64,000 nt of DNA from Bimastos eiseni (Eukaryota; Annelida; Clitellata; Crassiclitellata; Lumbricidae). This document shows positions 24,901-35,454 of the stretch, one piece after another. Numbering within the stretch: position 1 is the stretch's first letter; each line of letters opens with the position of its first letter. A model generated the notes under the pieces. That model did no database searches, was not told where the DNA came from, and saw only the letters and a program-made list of their open reading frames with translations. The position numbers were made by a program, and so were the translations under genes. The stretch is from positions 33,920,321-33,984,320 of the forward strand of contig OY365811.1 in NCBI GenBank assembly GCA_959347315.1, in the 5' to 3' direction.

Positions 24901-27900
24901 CCTTTGCCGCTCAGGGTCTGATGTCGCAGCGCGTCGGGTGCTTCATTCTGTGACGAGGCGTGAGCTTCTAGTTCCTTGTGCTTGCTTGGCTGTTAGGCAG
25001 CGCCGTACTTTCTCGATTGTGGGCTCTTCAATCTGTTATGGTTGTCGTTTTGAGCATTAGTCAATCTGTCTGGTTGAGGTTGTGGCCCAACTGTCAAGTG
25101 TTTTACAAGTCCCTTAAGCCTTTTTTCATTAGTCGTGGCTGGAATGGGAGCGTTCCTGATTAGGTTTCTTGAAGGGGCGCTATATAAATACTGAGAATTA
25201 ATGAATAAATTAATAATAAATAGTAAATAAAGAAGTATATATTTGTCAGCGTTTCAAGACTCGTGATGGTGGATGAGGCAATTCGAGAGACCGGCCTACC
25301 TCTGACGCTTGAGGGCGTCTTTGAGGAAATTGACACTAGGTGGCATCTTCTTTCTAAAGGTCAGAGGTGCAAGATAGATTTTAGAAATAGACTTATGTAT
25401 ACATTTATTTGTATATGTATGTAGTATTTATCTGGGCATTTGATTGGCACCTTTTGAGTTCTTCACATTATTGCTGATGTACTAGCAATATATCTATTTG
25501 CATCCATTTGCTGAACATTTTATTATTGCTATCGTTTTTATTGTAGATTTAACTGCACTGTGGTAACGTGTATAATTGCTTCCTTCGAATAAAAGCAGCT
25601 GTTAGTTAGACACTTTTGTGTATATTTATATGCTTCTTATTGTTAGTTGAGCCATCTTTTTGTTGTGTTTCAATTGTGAATTTTGCTGCAGATGCTGCAC
25701 TGAATCTTGGTTGGCCAGAGAAGAAGGAAGATTTGACAGGTGAACCTGAAAACTTATTATGATTTGCTAAGACTAAATAGTATTGTTTGAAAGTATTGTT
25801 TTATGCTTTTATTAAAATTTCTAAGTATTTTACCAAATTACAGAGCAGTTATGTGATTAAATGACCATGGTTTCTTGCAATATTGCTAGACAAGTTTATT
25901 TTTTTTATTATGCTATAAAAGTTTATCAATTTATAGCAATTGTGTTGTTTAAGCACTATTTGGTTAGGTGCTTTGTTTGAACAACTTTGATGGTTGAAGT
26001 CACAATTTATACAATATATCAATAATAGTTACATTACTGTTACATTATTGGCAATGGCTTAAGTTTTAGAACAGTTTACTGTTAACAGGTTTGTAACTGA
26101 TGTTCCATTTGAACAATATTTCACCCTGCTGATTTTTCAAAAGACATTTAACTAAAATATTGACGGATGGGACTATTTAGTCTTTTAAGACTATCTTTTT
26201 CTGATTTCAGCTTTCCTTGCAAAATTTCGCAAAGTAGCGGTTCTGCATGATCTCCAAACGCCTGGATTGACTAAAGATGACAGGACAGCAGATGCTGCTG
26301 CTGCAAACTCTGATGTTTCTACTGTGAACGAGTTAACTGTTGTTCACTATACAGATGCAAGGAAGTCTGGCCGCCTTCGTGAGAAACTTATGAGGCTGAA
26401 GCACGGAAATGTATTTTATAATGACTTTGGTCGCATTGCTGCAGAAGATGTTATTGGAAAACCAGTGGCTTCATTCCTACAGTCTTCAGTAGGATTTCCG
26501 TTTTACTGTACAAGACCTACCATCATAGATCGGCTGCAGTTGGCTAAGGAGACGGCATTAAGAGCTTGGAACAAGGTTTTTAGACTGATGTTGTTTGTAT
26601 ATATAAATGAATTCTGGGTTTCTTTACATTTATGGATACAATACACTTCAAGTAGTTTCTAGTACTCTGTATTCATTTAGTTAACTTATTTTGTGCATAA
26701 ATTTTGTAACTTTGGATCATAAATACGAGATTTTTTGCATAAGCAACTTGTTCAAGGTTGTTACATTGAGTTCAGTCAGCAGGCTCTAACTTGCAATCAT
26801 TGGATGAGATGCTGAATGTGTCACTGAAGAGGCGCCTATGCCATTCCAGTTTCAGATGGTGAAAAGTTTTTGGCTAAATGATTCTTGCGGACAAACTTGA
26901 ACGTTAGTGACGTGAAATAAGTATGCATGTGTTTACATGCAGAAATTACTATTATGTGTTATCTCATAGTTAACTCAATGATAAAATGAGTACAGTTGAT
27001 GGGAGGATCAGAGGCAATGGAGAGGACTTGTCACCTACCCTCAGATGCCAAAGCTAAAACAAATATGGCCTAAAACACTGTCCTCTTGACTTGGCATTGG
27101 TCTACAGTAGTTGAATGGTTCTGGGATGTGAACTACTGAAGTAAATGGTGATTCTTAATGTCTGTTTCTAATGTCATTATAATATCTGTTGCTTGCTATG
27201 GGACGAAGTAGGTATGAGTCTTGGTATGACGTCTTGGCATGATGTCTATGTATTTGGTCTTGATGTGTGTATTTATATTCTGCCTGTGAAGTGTCTCTCT
27301 CTTTGTAGCACATTGGTTTATCGCTTCGGTTGATTGATCTCCAAGAAGGACGCAGCATCCTGGTGATTGACGATGACAAGGATCTCCAGATGGCAGCAAT
27401 TATGATGATTCTGCAGACAGGCTAGTAATTAATTGTTTCATTTTTGCTTCTGCTTCCCTTTTTTGGTTCATTTCTTCTTTTGTTTGGTTATTTGTCAGTT
27501 CATTGATAGTTTAATAATGATAATAACTGTTTTTATTATTTCAAAATGACAGGTATGCAGAGTACATGACATAGTACTTAGTAGCAGATGATCATGCGTT
27601 AAGCAAGAGTTGTATTTGATGGTTTGACATCCTGCAAGGCATTCATCTGTTGTAATGCTTTGGTCACCCTTAGAGAGTGTAAGGCTGAGTCAATCTCGTT
27701 GGTCTAGCGGCCATCGAGCCTGCATCCTTCTGATCTTCGCATCAAACGTTTTTATAATTATATAACCACTTTCATGTTTTTCTGAATTAGCAAATTTTGT
27801 ATTTAGTTTGAGAACGATCCTATCAAATGTTTGTAGTTCATCTGTCTGGACAGATCTTTGTTTCTCGACTGGAAACTGTGGAATGCTTTGAGAGTTCTTC

Positions 27901-30900
27901 TGAATGCAAGAGATTCTGCAATGAACTACTGACCTTTCTCGGAGAAGATCTTTGTCACTTCTGTCCGTCGCTTGAAAAGATTGCTTTTGTATCGACGTCG
28001 GAAGATGTCAAAGAGCAGTGTGACTGTGTAAGACCTCGAGTTTTGACTTTTGTGCCTCAATGACCATATAAGTTGTGTGAATAATAATAATTACAATCAG
28101 GTAATTGTAGTAGTAGTAACAAACTTGGTATACTGTTTACCCAATATTTACATTGTTGCACAATTAGTTGTTGATGCTACCCCAAGAGAAAGTGTGGGAC
28201 TTATAAGTGTTGGCATCGTTATTTTCTTAGCTTTGGCGTTGGTGCAGTAATAACAAGCTATTATAATGATGTGTGGTCACTTAAGTCACCAGTCCTCTTC
28301 CTCTTTGCTTCGTCTCAAGTCTGTGTTAAAACCTTACTCTTTTTGTCAGTTTGTGAGATAAAGAATTGTTCTCGAACAAGCTCTGAATTATTCTTTTGTC
28401 TGGGAATTCACTATAGCCAAGAGGCCTTTGTTTAGATGCAGGTCATGGTGTATTTTGCAATATGTTTTTGTGAGTATATTACATGACACTACTTTCAATA
28501 TTACATGACACTACTTTCAGATGGCCTGCAAAGCACCCATTGTAGACCCCTTCCATGTTTCTCTGCCCATCATTACACATCTCCCCGTGTGTGACCGTCC
28601 CTTTGTTATCCATCCGAAACTAAGCTTCTTATGTTCACATAGTGAAAATTTACACCAGTGTTGTGACAGTTTGCTTTTTTTGGCAAAATATGGTTTTAAA
28701 GTTTGTTAGATAATAATAATGTGCTTCTTATTACAGTGTGTAAACATTGAAGTGAAACTGGTGAAGCTCATGCTAATCGATTGGCTGCGTTGTCATTTAA
28801 AAAAAATAGAAGAATGTTTTGAAAATGGCTGGTTGTCTTAGTACAATATCCAGCTTAAACTTCTTCGTAAAGAAATATGGAGATTTCTGGGAGATTTTCT
28901 GAGCTGTGAATATCTCATCGTTCCTCTCCAGACATTTGTAAACTTTTGTAAAATCTTCATGATATTAGAAGCATTTTGATGACTTTTCTGGTTAGATTAA
29001 ACTGATGCCACGGGTTAGGCCGGAAGCGCCTCTGAGTTGATATATTGAAGGGGTGCTATATCAAGTATTTATGATTGATTAATTGATTGGGTTTTTTTTT
29101 TTGATTGATTTAGTGCATTGTCAATATATGTAGTCACCATTTTAGTAGTCACCAGTCCTCTTCCTCTTTGCTTCGTCTCAAGTCTGTGTTAAAACCTTAC
29201 TCTTTTTGTCAGTTTGTGAGATAAAGAATTGTTCTCGAACAAGCTCTGAATTATTCTTTTGTCTGGGAATTCACTATAGCCAAGAGGCCTTTGTTTAGAT
29301 GCAGGTCATGGTGTATTTTGCAATATGTTTTTGTGAGTATATTACATGACACTACTTTCAATATTACATGACACTACTTTCAGATGGCCTGCAAAGCACC
29401 CATTGTAGACCCCTTCCATGTTTCTCTGCCCATCATTACACATCTCCCCGTGTGTGACCGTCCCTTTGTTATCCATCCTAAACTAAGCTTCTTATGTTCA
29501 CATAGTGAAAATTTACACCAGTGTTGTGACAGTTTGCTTTTTTTGGCAAAATATGGTTTTAAAGTTTGTTAGATAATAATAATGTGCTTCTTATTACAGT
29601 GTGTAAATATTGAAGTGAAACTGGTGAAGCTCATGCTAATCGATTGGCTGCGTTGTCATTTAAAAAAAATAGAAGAATGTTTTGAAAATGGCTGGTTGTC
29701 TTAGTACAATATCCAGCTTAAACTTCTTCGTAAAGAAATATGGAGATTTCTGGGAGATTTTCTGAGCTGTGAATATCTCATCGTTCCTCTCCAGACATTT
29801 GTAAACTTTTGTAAAATCTTCATGATATTAGAAGCATTTTGATGACTTTTCTGGTTAGATTAAACTGATGCCACGGGTTAGGCCGGAAGCGCCTCTGAGT
29901 TGATATATTGAAGGGGTGCTATATCAAGTATTTATGATTGATTAATTGATTGGGTTTTTTTTTGATTGATTTAGTGCATTGTCAATATATGTAGTCACCA
30001 TTTTTGTAGTCACCAGTCCTCTTCCTCTTTGCTTCGTCTCAAGTCTGTGTTAAAACCTTACTCTTTTTGTCAGTTTGTGAGATAAAGAATTGTTCTCGAA
30101 CAAGCTCTGAATTATTCTTTGGGAATTCACTATAGCAAAGAGGCCTTTGTTTAGATGCAGGTCATGGTGTATTTTGCAACTTATGTTTTTGTGAGTATAT
30201 TACATGACACTACTTTCAGATGGCCTGCAAAGCACCCATTGTAGACCCCTTCCATGTTTCTCTGCCCATCATTACACATCTCCCCGTGTATGACCGTCCC
30301 TTTGTTATCCATCCTAAACTAAGCTTCTTATGTTCACATAGTGAAAATTTACACCAGTGTTGTGACAGTTTGCTTTTTTTGGCAAAATATGGTTTTAAAG
30401 TTTGTTAGATAATAATAATGTGCTTCTTATTACAGTGTGTAAATATTGAAGTGAAACTGGTGAAGCTCATGCTAATCGATTGGTTGCGTTGTCATTTAAA
30501 AAAAATAGGAGAATGTTTTGAAAATGGCTGGTTGTCTTAGTACAATATCCAGCTTAAACTTCTTCGTAAAGAAATATGGAGATTTCTGGGAGATTTTCTG
30601 AGCTGTGAATATCTCATCGTTCCTCTCCAGACATTTGTAAACTTTTGTAAAATCTTCATGATATTAGAAGCATTTTGATGATTTTTCTGGTTAGATTAAA
30701 CTGATGCCACGGGTTAGGCCGGAAGCGCCTCTGAGTAGATATATTGAAGGGGTGCTATATCAAGTATTTATGCTTGATTAATTGATTGATTGATTTTTTG
30801 ATTGATTTAGTGCATTGTCAATATATGTAGTCACCATTTGTCCATTAAATATCATTGATTGAATAACACAGACATGTTACCTAAAGTTTAAAAAAAATTA

Positions 30901-32780
30901 ACTTAACTGCAATTTGTGTTCATATTGATTTTCTCTTTGTGATTGTTTCTAGGCATACATTCGATGCAGAGATTCTGAGAAATATCTGTTTATTGCTGTG
31001 GGATCGCTAAGGAAAAATGGTCTTTTGGCTGTGCTTTGCAAGAGGTATACTTATATTGAAAGTACAAAATATGCTATTGTTACAGTAGATGTTTTAAGTG
31101 AAAAGTGACAACTGAATGAAGAGAGAGTTTGTGAGCTTTCGTGTCGTCTGTTTCTAAAGAGAAGATGTTTTGTTTGACTGAAGATTAGAGAGAACTAGAT
31201 AATTTAATGTATTCTGTTTTCATTGGCACACATCTAAAATGTAATACATACAAACATTTTGATGTCGTTTTGTCAATGCAAAACGGTGGCCGATTGGTTA
31301 GAGCGGTCGGCCCGTAACACTCAGTGTGCGCTGTCCGTTATTGAACATGTGTTTGTCTATATTTATGATATTTGTGTCAGTTCATCTTTCTGTCTCAGAA
31401 GTCTTTTTATGTCTCTACGTTTGCTTTGTTTCTGGTTATTTAGTGTTCTGTACTTCTGTAAAATGATCTACCTAGAGTGAGGAGGATACGGTCCAAATAG
31501 CCATTGTTCATTTTGTGGATAAAAGCAAGAAACTTTTATGGCTTCAAGGAAAACAAATTGTTAAGCTTTTTGGTGAGAGGCATCACTTTGTTCAAGTGGG
31601 AATATGATAAAATAGGTGTTTGAATATATGCTGAAAACACTAAAAACGCATCTGTTCCAGAGTTGATTAACAACACTATATTATACTGAGACACAGAATT
31701 AATCATGTGATCGTTCGACTACTTGGAACATTTACTAAACAAGTCACATATGTATATACATGTATTCACATATGGTGCAGTTGATATAGGACCAGCAGCC
31801 TAAGAGAGTGTTCGAAATGATGTGGTGTAAAGACTGTCTACCTTCTCATCATACATCTTAGAATTTAGATTTACTACTGACAGAAACTTGCGAGTAGTGA
31901 GCAATAATCTTGCCTTCCAATGCCAATATTAGGTGAATATTTATATATTGTGAAACGCTGCACTACTCTTTTGTTTTAGCATATCCGATGTCAGTCTTAT
32001 CCTTGCGCTTGTCCCAGAACTGCCCCTCAAATTGGTTGATGTCTATGAACATGTTGACAGACTCTGGGTGGTTCAGCCAATTGGCATTCAAAGAAAGATG
32101 CAACAGCCTGGTAAGTCTTAAACCATTTGGCCTTTCAATGTTGCTTTCAATTACCATTATTACAACTGAAATTCGATGTTGCCCTTCTTCCAAAATTTTT
32201 TGCTGTGAAATACACACACCTATACGACGCAACTGCACTTGTAATGCAGAGCAATTGTGCGTGAAGGACTTGCTCAAGGTCCCTACACAGTGACTCCTCG
32301 TCGAGGGTCGAACTCGCACACTCGGCGCACACTGAGCGTTACGAGCCGACCGCTCTAACCAATCAGCCACTGTTTTGCATTGACTAAACGACACCAAAAG
32401 GTTTTTATGTATTACATTTCAGAAGTCTCTAATAACGGAAGCTATATTTGTCGTCCCAAACAGCGACTACAGCTCAGGACTGGTGAGTAGTTGCTTTGGC
32501 ACAATGTGCTTATAATTATGAAACATACACTTTTTAATATATTTTTTTCTGCTAAGGGCATGTTAGCATTAATTTTTCCTAATCATTGAAAGTGATTGAT
32601 TTGCATGTTAATTTTATTCATATTTCTTACAAGTAATGTTATGTCTTACAGTTGTGAAATTCCTGATATAGCAGAGGAAAATAAGTGCAAAATATGGAAA
32701 TGGTATTTAATTTCACTGTGAAAAATGGTTTGTTTGTTTGTTTTTTTGCAGGGTACATCATGATCATGCGAAAACTTTGA
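21936..32780 (+). CDS. Tandem double TRMT61B-like tRNA (adenine-N1) methyltransferase, second unit degenerate
   Basis: TRMT61-type enzymes methylate N1 of adenine (m1A58) in tRNA using S-adenosylmethionine; TRMT61B is the mitochondrial form. Thirteen exons join without frame break into 756 residues: 21936-22691, 23144-23246, 23416-23597, 24144-24235, 25250-25359, 25692-25739, 26211-26575, 27309-27420, 27837-28027, 30953-31044, 31980-32110, 32423-32482, 32752-32780. The basic N-terminus suggests mitochondrial targeting. Unit 1 (about 165-440) has MSLRRPTLTEYLELL, the SAM loop LETGSGSG (270-277), Asp297, FLDVSD (349-354), NGGILAVYSP and the closing AFLAKFRKV. Unit 2 (about 485-756) repeats this layout with KHGNVFYNDFGR, VIGKPVASFL, NGLLAVL and a closing RPKQRLQLRTGYIMIMRKL. 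Its loop has become VIDDDKD (571-577), so SAM binding there is unlikely. Exon 26211-26575 encodes both the end of unit 1 and the start of unit 2. The seventh matched boundary, at 27421, uses a GC donor. Confidence 0.85.
24713..25210 (+). mobile_element. LINE 3' fragment with tail, in intron 4 of the methyltransferase gene
   Basis: The plus strand reads RLDQVLRSATRLFGRFPTFS, then SVSAYMRDVLH, SDVAARRVLHSVTRRELLVP and RQRRTFSIVGSS, with one in-frame stop and frame changes. This order matches the C-terminal region of CR1/L2-like LINE polyproteins. It ends in the tail GAAGGGGCGCTATATAAATA and an ATTAATGAATAA run. It is inert and carried in the same orientation as the host gene. Confidence 0.8.
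28284..30839 (+). repeat. Three tandem copies of a ~0.86-kb unit inside a methyltransferase intron
   Basis: The units begin with AGTCACCAGTCCTCTTCC at 28284, 29147 and 30008; lengths are 863, 861 and about 832 bases. Unit 3 lacks a 22-base internal duplication around TTACATGACACTACTTTCA and a few other bases. Copies differ at only a handful of sites, so the expansion is recent. Each holds a 62-codon open frame starting MACKAPIVDPFHVSLP (28521-28709, 29384-29572, 30220-30408) after an acceptor-like TTTCAG, and each ends in a GGTGCTATATCAAGTATTTA tail like the LINE tails. The whole array lies in the intron between 28027 and 30953. Confidence 0.92.
31240..31345 (+). mobile_element. Partial tRNA-derived SINE
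   Basis: Bases 31284-31325 read GTGGCCGATTGGTTAGAGCG then GTCGGCCCGTAAC, an RNA polymerase III A-box region from a tRNA-like head. About 40 bases upstream (from AATGTAATACATA to CAATGCAAAAC) also match the sequence upstream of the inverted copy at 32150-32425. The B box and tail are missing. In an intron of the methyltransferase gene. Confidence 0.65.
32150..32425 (-). mobile_element. tRNA-derived SINE, near complete
   Basis: On the minus strand: head GTGGCTGATTGGTTAGAGCG (A box), GAGTTCGACCCTCG (B box), then GACCTTGAGCAAGTCCTTCA, GCAATTGCTCTGCA-like body and a tail TTGGAAGAAGGGCAACATCG before ATAATGGTAATTG. It lies in the 32111-32422 intron and spans nearly all of it. Confidence 0.75.
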
Positions 32781-32986
32781 GAATTTTTGCCACTAAGAAC
32801 TCGATGACTATGGAAAGTACAGAATGAGACCGAAATAGATAATAAGGAGGTGTTCGTGATATAAAACGGTGGCTGTGTTATTTTGGACTTTTCTAATAAG
32901 AAGAAATACATGACATTGTGTAGCTTTCGTCTTCTGCCAATAGATTTTCATCAGTATTTTACTGAAATTTTGAGACTAATCTGGAC

Positions 32987-32992
32987 AATAAA
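32987..32992 (+). promoter_or_regulatory. Polyadenylation signal AATAAA of the methyltransferase gene
   Basis: Canonical hexamer about 207 bases after the stop codon at 32778-32780, in the same orientation. No other gene on this strand lies nearby. Confidence 0.6.
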
Positions 32993-33049
32993 TGCATGAG
33001 TTCTTTCTGGTCTCTTGGCTGCTTCATGTCTTCTGTTCTTACTTTATCA

Positions 33050-34970
33050 GGATCAAGTCTGATTCCATCCTGTGTGAAAATAGGCTTCCTAGATACTTGA
33101 CCTGTTAACCTTCAACTGGACTTTGTCCCTGTTGAGCCTGAGATGGGAGTTGCATGCCCGTTCTAGCACCTGGCATGAGTGTCGTCTTGTTCTCTTTCAT
33201 TGCTGGCTGTGATAATCAGGTCGTCGAACACCACATGTGCATTTGGGATGTCCCCAAAGACCTCTGTGCTACGCTTCTGGTACACTGCCGGTGCTGACGA
33301 AATGCCAAAGGGAAGATGAGCAAATGATTACATTTGAAACGAGGTGTTGAACGTGCAGAGTTTGAAGCTCTCTTCATCGAGCTTCACTTGCCAAAACCCA
33401 TCTTTCATATCTGTTATGGTGAACAGATTCTTTCCATTAAGGCGAGCAGTGACGTCGTCACTTGTTGGTATAGCATAATGCTATGCGCTGACGGCCATCC
33501 AGATGCAGGTGCTGGCATGGATCCAAATTCCGAAGAAGGGAGACATCTTTCTTTTCTAATAGTAATAAGCTGTTCACCCAATCACGTTTTACTTGGAACC
33601 CCTACTTTCACCATTCTGTCAAGTTGCTGCTTTAGCTTTGGTTGTAGTGACAGAGGAACCCTGTGTGTGGATAACAGTGGATAACCGGTGAGATTGATGT
33701 CCGTGGTAATGTGGTGATCTCCTCTGCGTATTCAGCTATACGGGTGTTTGTTGTTTCTAGGCCGACCCCATCGACTTTTCTCAATATGTCCAGTTTTGTA
33801 CATGTGGGGGAGGCCTGATAGGGGCAGCTATATGCTTCACAATGAGAAACTCAACTGGATGTGATTCCCTTATTATTTTCAAACGCAACGTGGTTATGAT
33901 AGGTTTCATGATTGCGTTATTGTATGTTGATAATACTACAGAGGTGGATCGAAGAATAGGCGGGTTTATAGACACATGAAAACAGCATGGAGGAGATCGC
34001 ATTGGCCTCTGACACATTTCTACTGACTCCTCTATCAAGCTTGCAATAGATTCATGTTTCCTGAATGTTAAACTCTCTGTATCAACATCTGTCATCTTTG
34101 GTGCTCAGGTTGCAGGAAGAGATAATCAGTGGGTGAGATTTAAACATTCTATTGAGACATGAATGGAGGAGGAAGAGGATGTGTGTTTGCGATAATTTGA
34201 TCTACCTGCTGTTGCATTGGATCAAAGACATTGTGCCATGAAGTGGTTGGGTTTGGAGTAGGAATGAATCTGAAACTCGGTTTGGAACTTGGCTATGCCC
34301 GAGTTTCGTAGTACTTGGCGTTACTCGGACTCTGACAAACAATGGGTCCGAGTATTAATCATTCAGATTTTCTGTTTTGAAACTAAATCGGATTTATTAA
34401 TTTACAAAACGACAATCGACCTAAGTAAAAACAAATACTGTTGCTTACTAGTTACAACTTTCTAGTGTTAACTGATGCAAAAAAACTCATGAAAGTTGTC
34501 CAAACTACAAATCGAGAGAATGAGACCTCTTTAAATATTCTGAACTCAGACTCAGTAAAATCGAAATCGCAATACTATTCGGTACTTGGACTCTGAAAGA
34601 AATTCAAACTTGGGTCATCCCTAGTTTGGAGCAGATGTTGCATTGCCTTCCAAAGGCTGGACAGGACTTGGGAGGGGGATAGTTCCACAGTTACCAGTGC
34701 TGGCATCTTTATTGCTGTTGAACGGACGTGGACGCACGGCTTCTGATCTCTGCCTCTTACTGCACTGACTGCTGCTGAGTCGTCGGAATGCAGTGCATTT
34801 GCTCTCTGGTGGACTCTAATGTACTAGAGATCATATCAAGTGCTTTCTGCACTGTCAAGTCTGATTCTTGTGTAAGTCTCTCTTGGCTCTGTCAAACAGG
34901 GTTCCCAAGGACAATGCTGTCGTGCAAGGATCATGGATGTATATTTAATAATCAAATAGCTAGACTAGCT
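33050..34970 (-). pseudogene. Decayed Ty3/Gypsy-like retrotransposon (gag and reverse transcriptase relics)
   Basis: On the minus strand, from high to low coordinates: a gag-like segment (LTVQKALDMISSTLESTREQ, about 34795-34880), a zinc-knuckle-like CPAFGRQCNICSK (about 34635-34675), then after an inserted MITE a stretch ending in LSLQPKLKQQLDRMVKVGV (about 33590-33650), FTITDMKDGFWQVKLDEESF (about 33360-33425) and LPFGISSAPAVYQ with VVFDDLIITA (about 33210-33310), the fingers and active-site region of Ty3/Gypsy reverse transcriptase. Stops and frameshifts separate the pieces. LTRs, RNase H and integrase were not recognised. Confidence 0.75.
34259..34623. mobile_element. hAT-type MITE, 365 bp, inserted in the Gypsy relic
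   Basis: The left end TAGGAATGA and right end TCATCCCTA form terminal inverted repeats with one mismatch. A perfect 8-bp target duplication GTTTGGAG flanks it (34251-34258 and 34624-34631), as expected of hAT elements. Internal segments such as GGACTCTGA recur. Removing it brings together the zinc-knuckle and protease/RT parts of the Gypsy relic. Confidence 0.88.
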
Positions 34971-35129
34971 ATAACTTTACAATTAGTAATGTAATTGTTC
35001 TTGTCTGTCCTAGTCGTTTTCTCCATGTGCACCACCAGTATCGCCACATATGTCTTGCATATCCAGAGTCAGACATATGATGTCATAGCTATATATATGG
35101 TACTACTCTTTACTGAAATCTGTTCCATT

Positions 35130-35210
35130 TGGCTATAGTTTGACTGGGAATGCCTCTTGAGTAGATATCTAAAGAGGTGATATATAAAGCTTCATTGATT
35201 GATTGGCTGA
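35130..35210 (+). repeat. Retroelement 3' tail with ATTG repeats
   Basis: GGGAATGCCTCTTGAGTAGA, then GGTGATATATAAAGC and GATTGATTGGCTGATTGATT. This is the same tail type as in the tandem units at 28284-30839, whose ends have GCTATATCAAG and GATTGATTAATTG. Confidence 0.6.
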
Positions 35211-35454
35211 TTGATTACATGTATTTTTCTGGAAATCGTTGAAATGAGAGCTATGGCAGAAAGCCATGCCTTTTAACATTGTGCATTGTATTTACCTTAG
35301 ATATGTCTGTATTGTTCAGAACAAAAACTGTCAGATGTGATATTTTTTATATTTAAAAAGATCCCAAAAATGTGCACTATAAATTTATGCAGTTTTAATG
35401 TGCTTTGCATGGAGATTCGTCTTAGAAAACATTTTCAAATGTTTCGTCATCTAA

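Noticed and set aside
28521..28709. MACKAPIVDPF frame as a real coding exon of the methyltransferase gene
   Set aside because: It lies between exons that already join in phase at positions matching unit 1, appears three times identically and has no counterpart in unit 1. Kept only as part of the tandem repeat.
28284..30839. CRISPR-like array
   Set aside because: Units are 0.86 kb with no short repeat/unique spacer alternation, and the DNA is clearly from an intron-containing animal genome.
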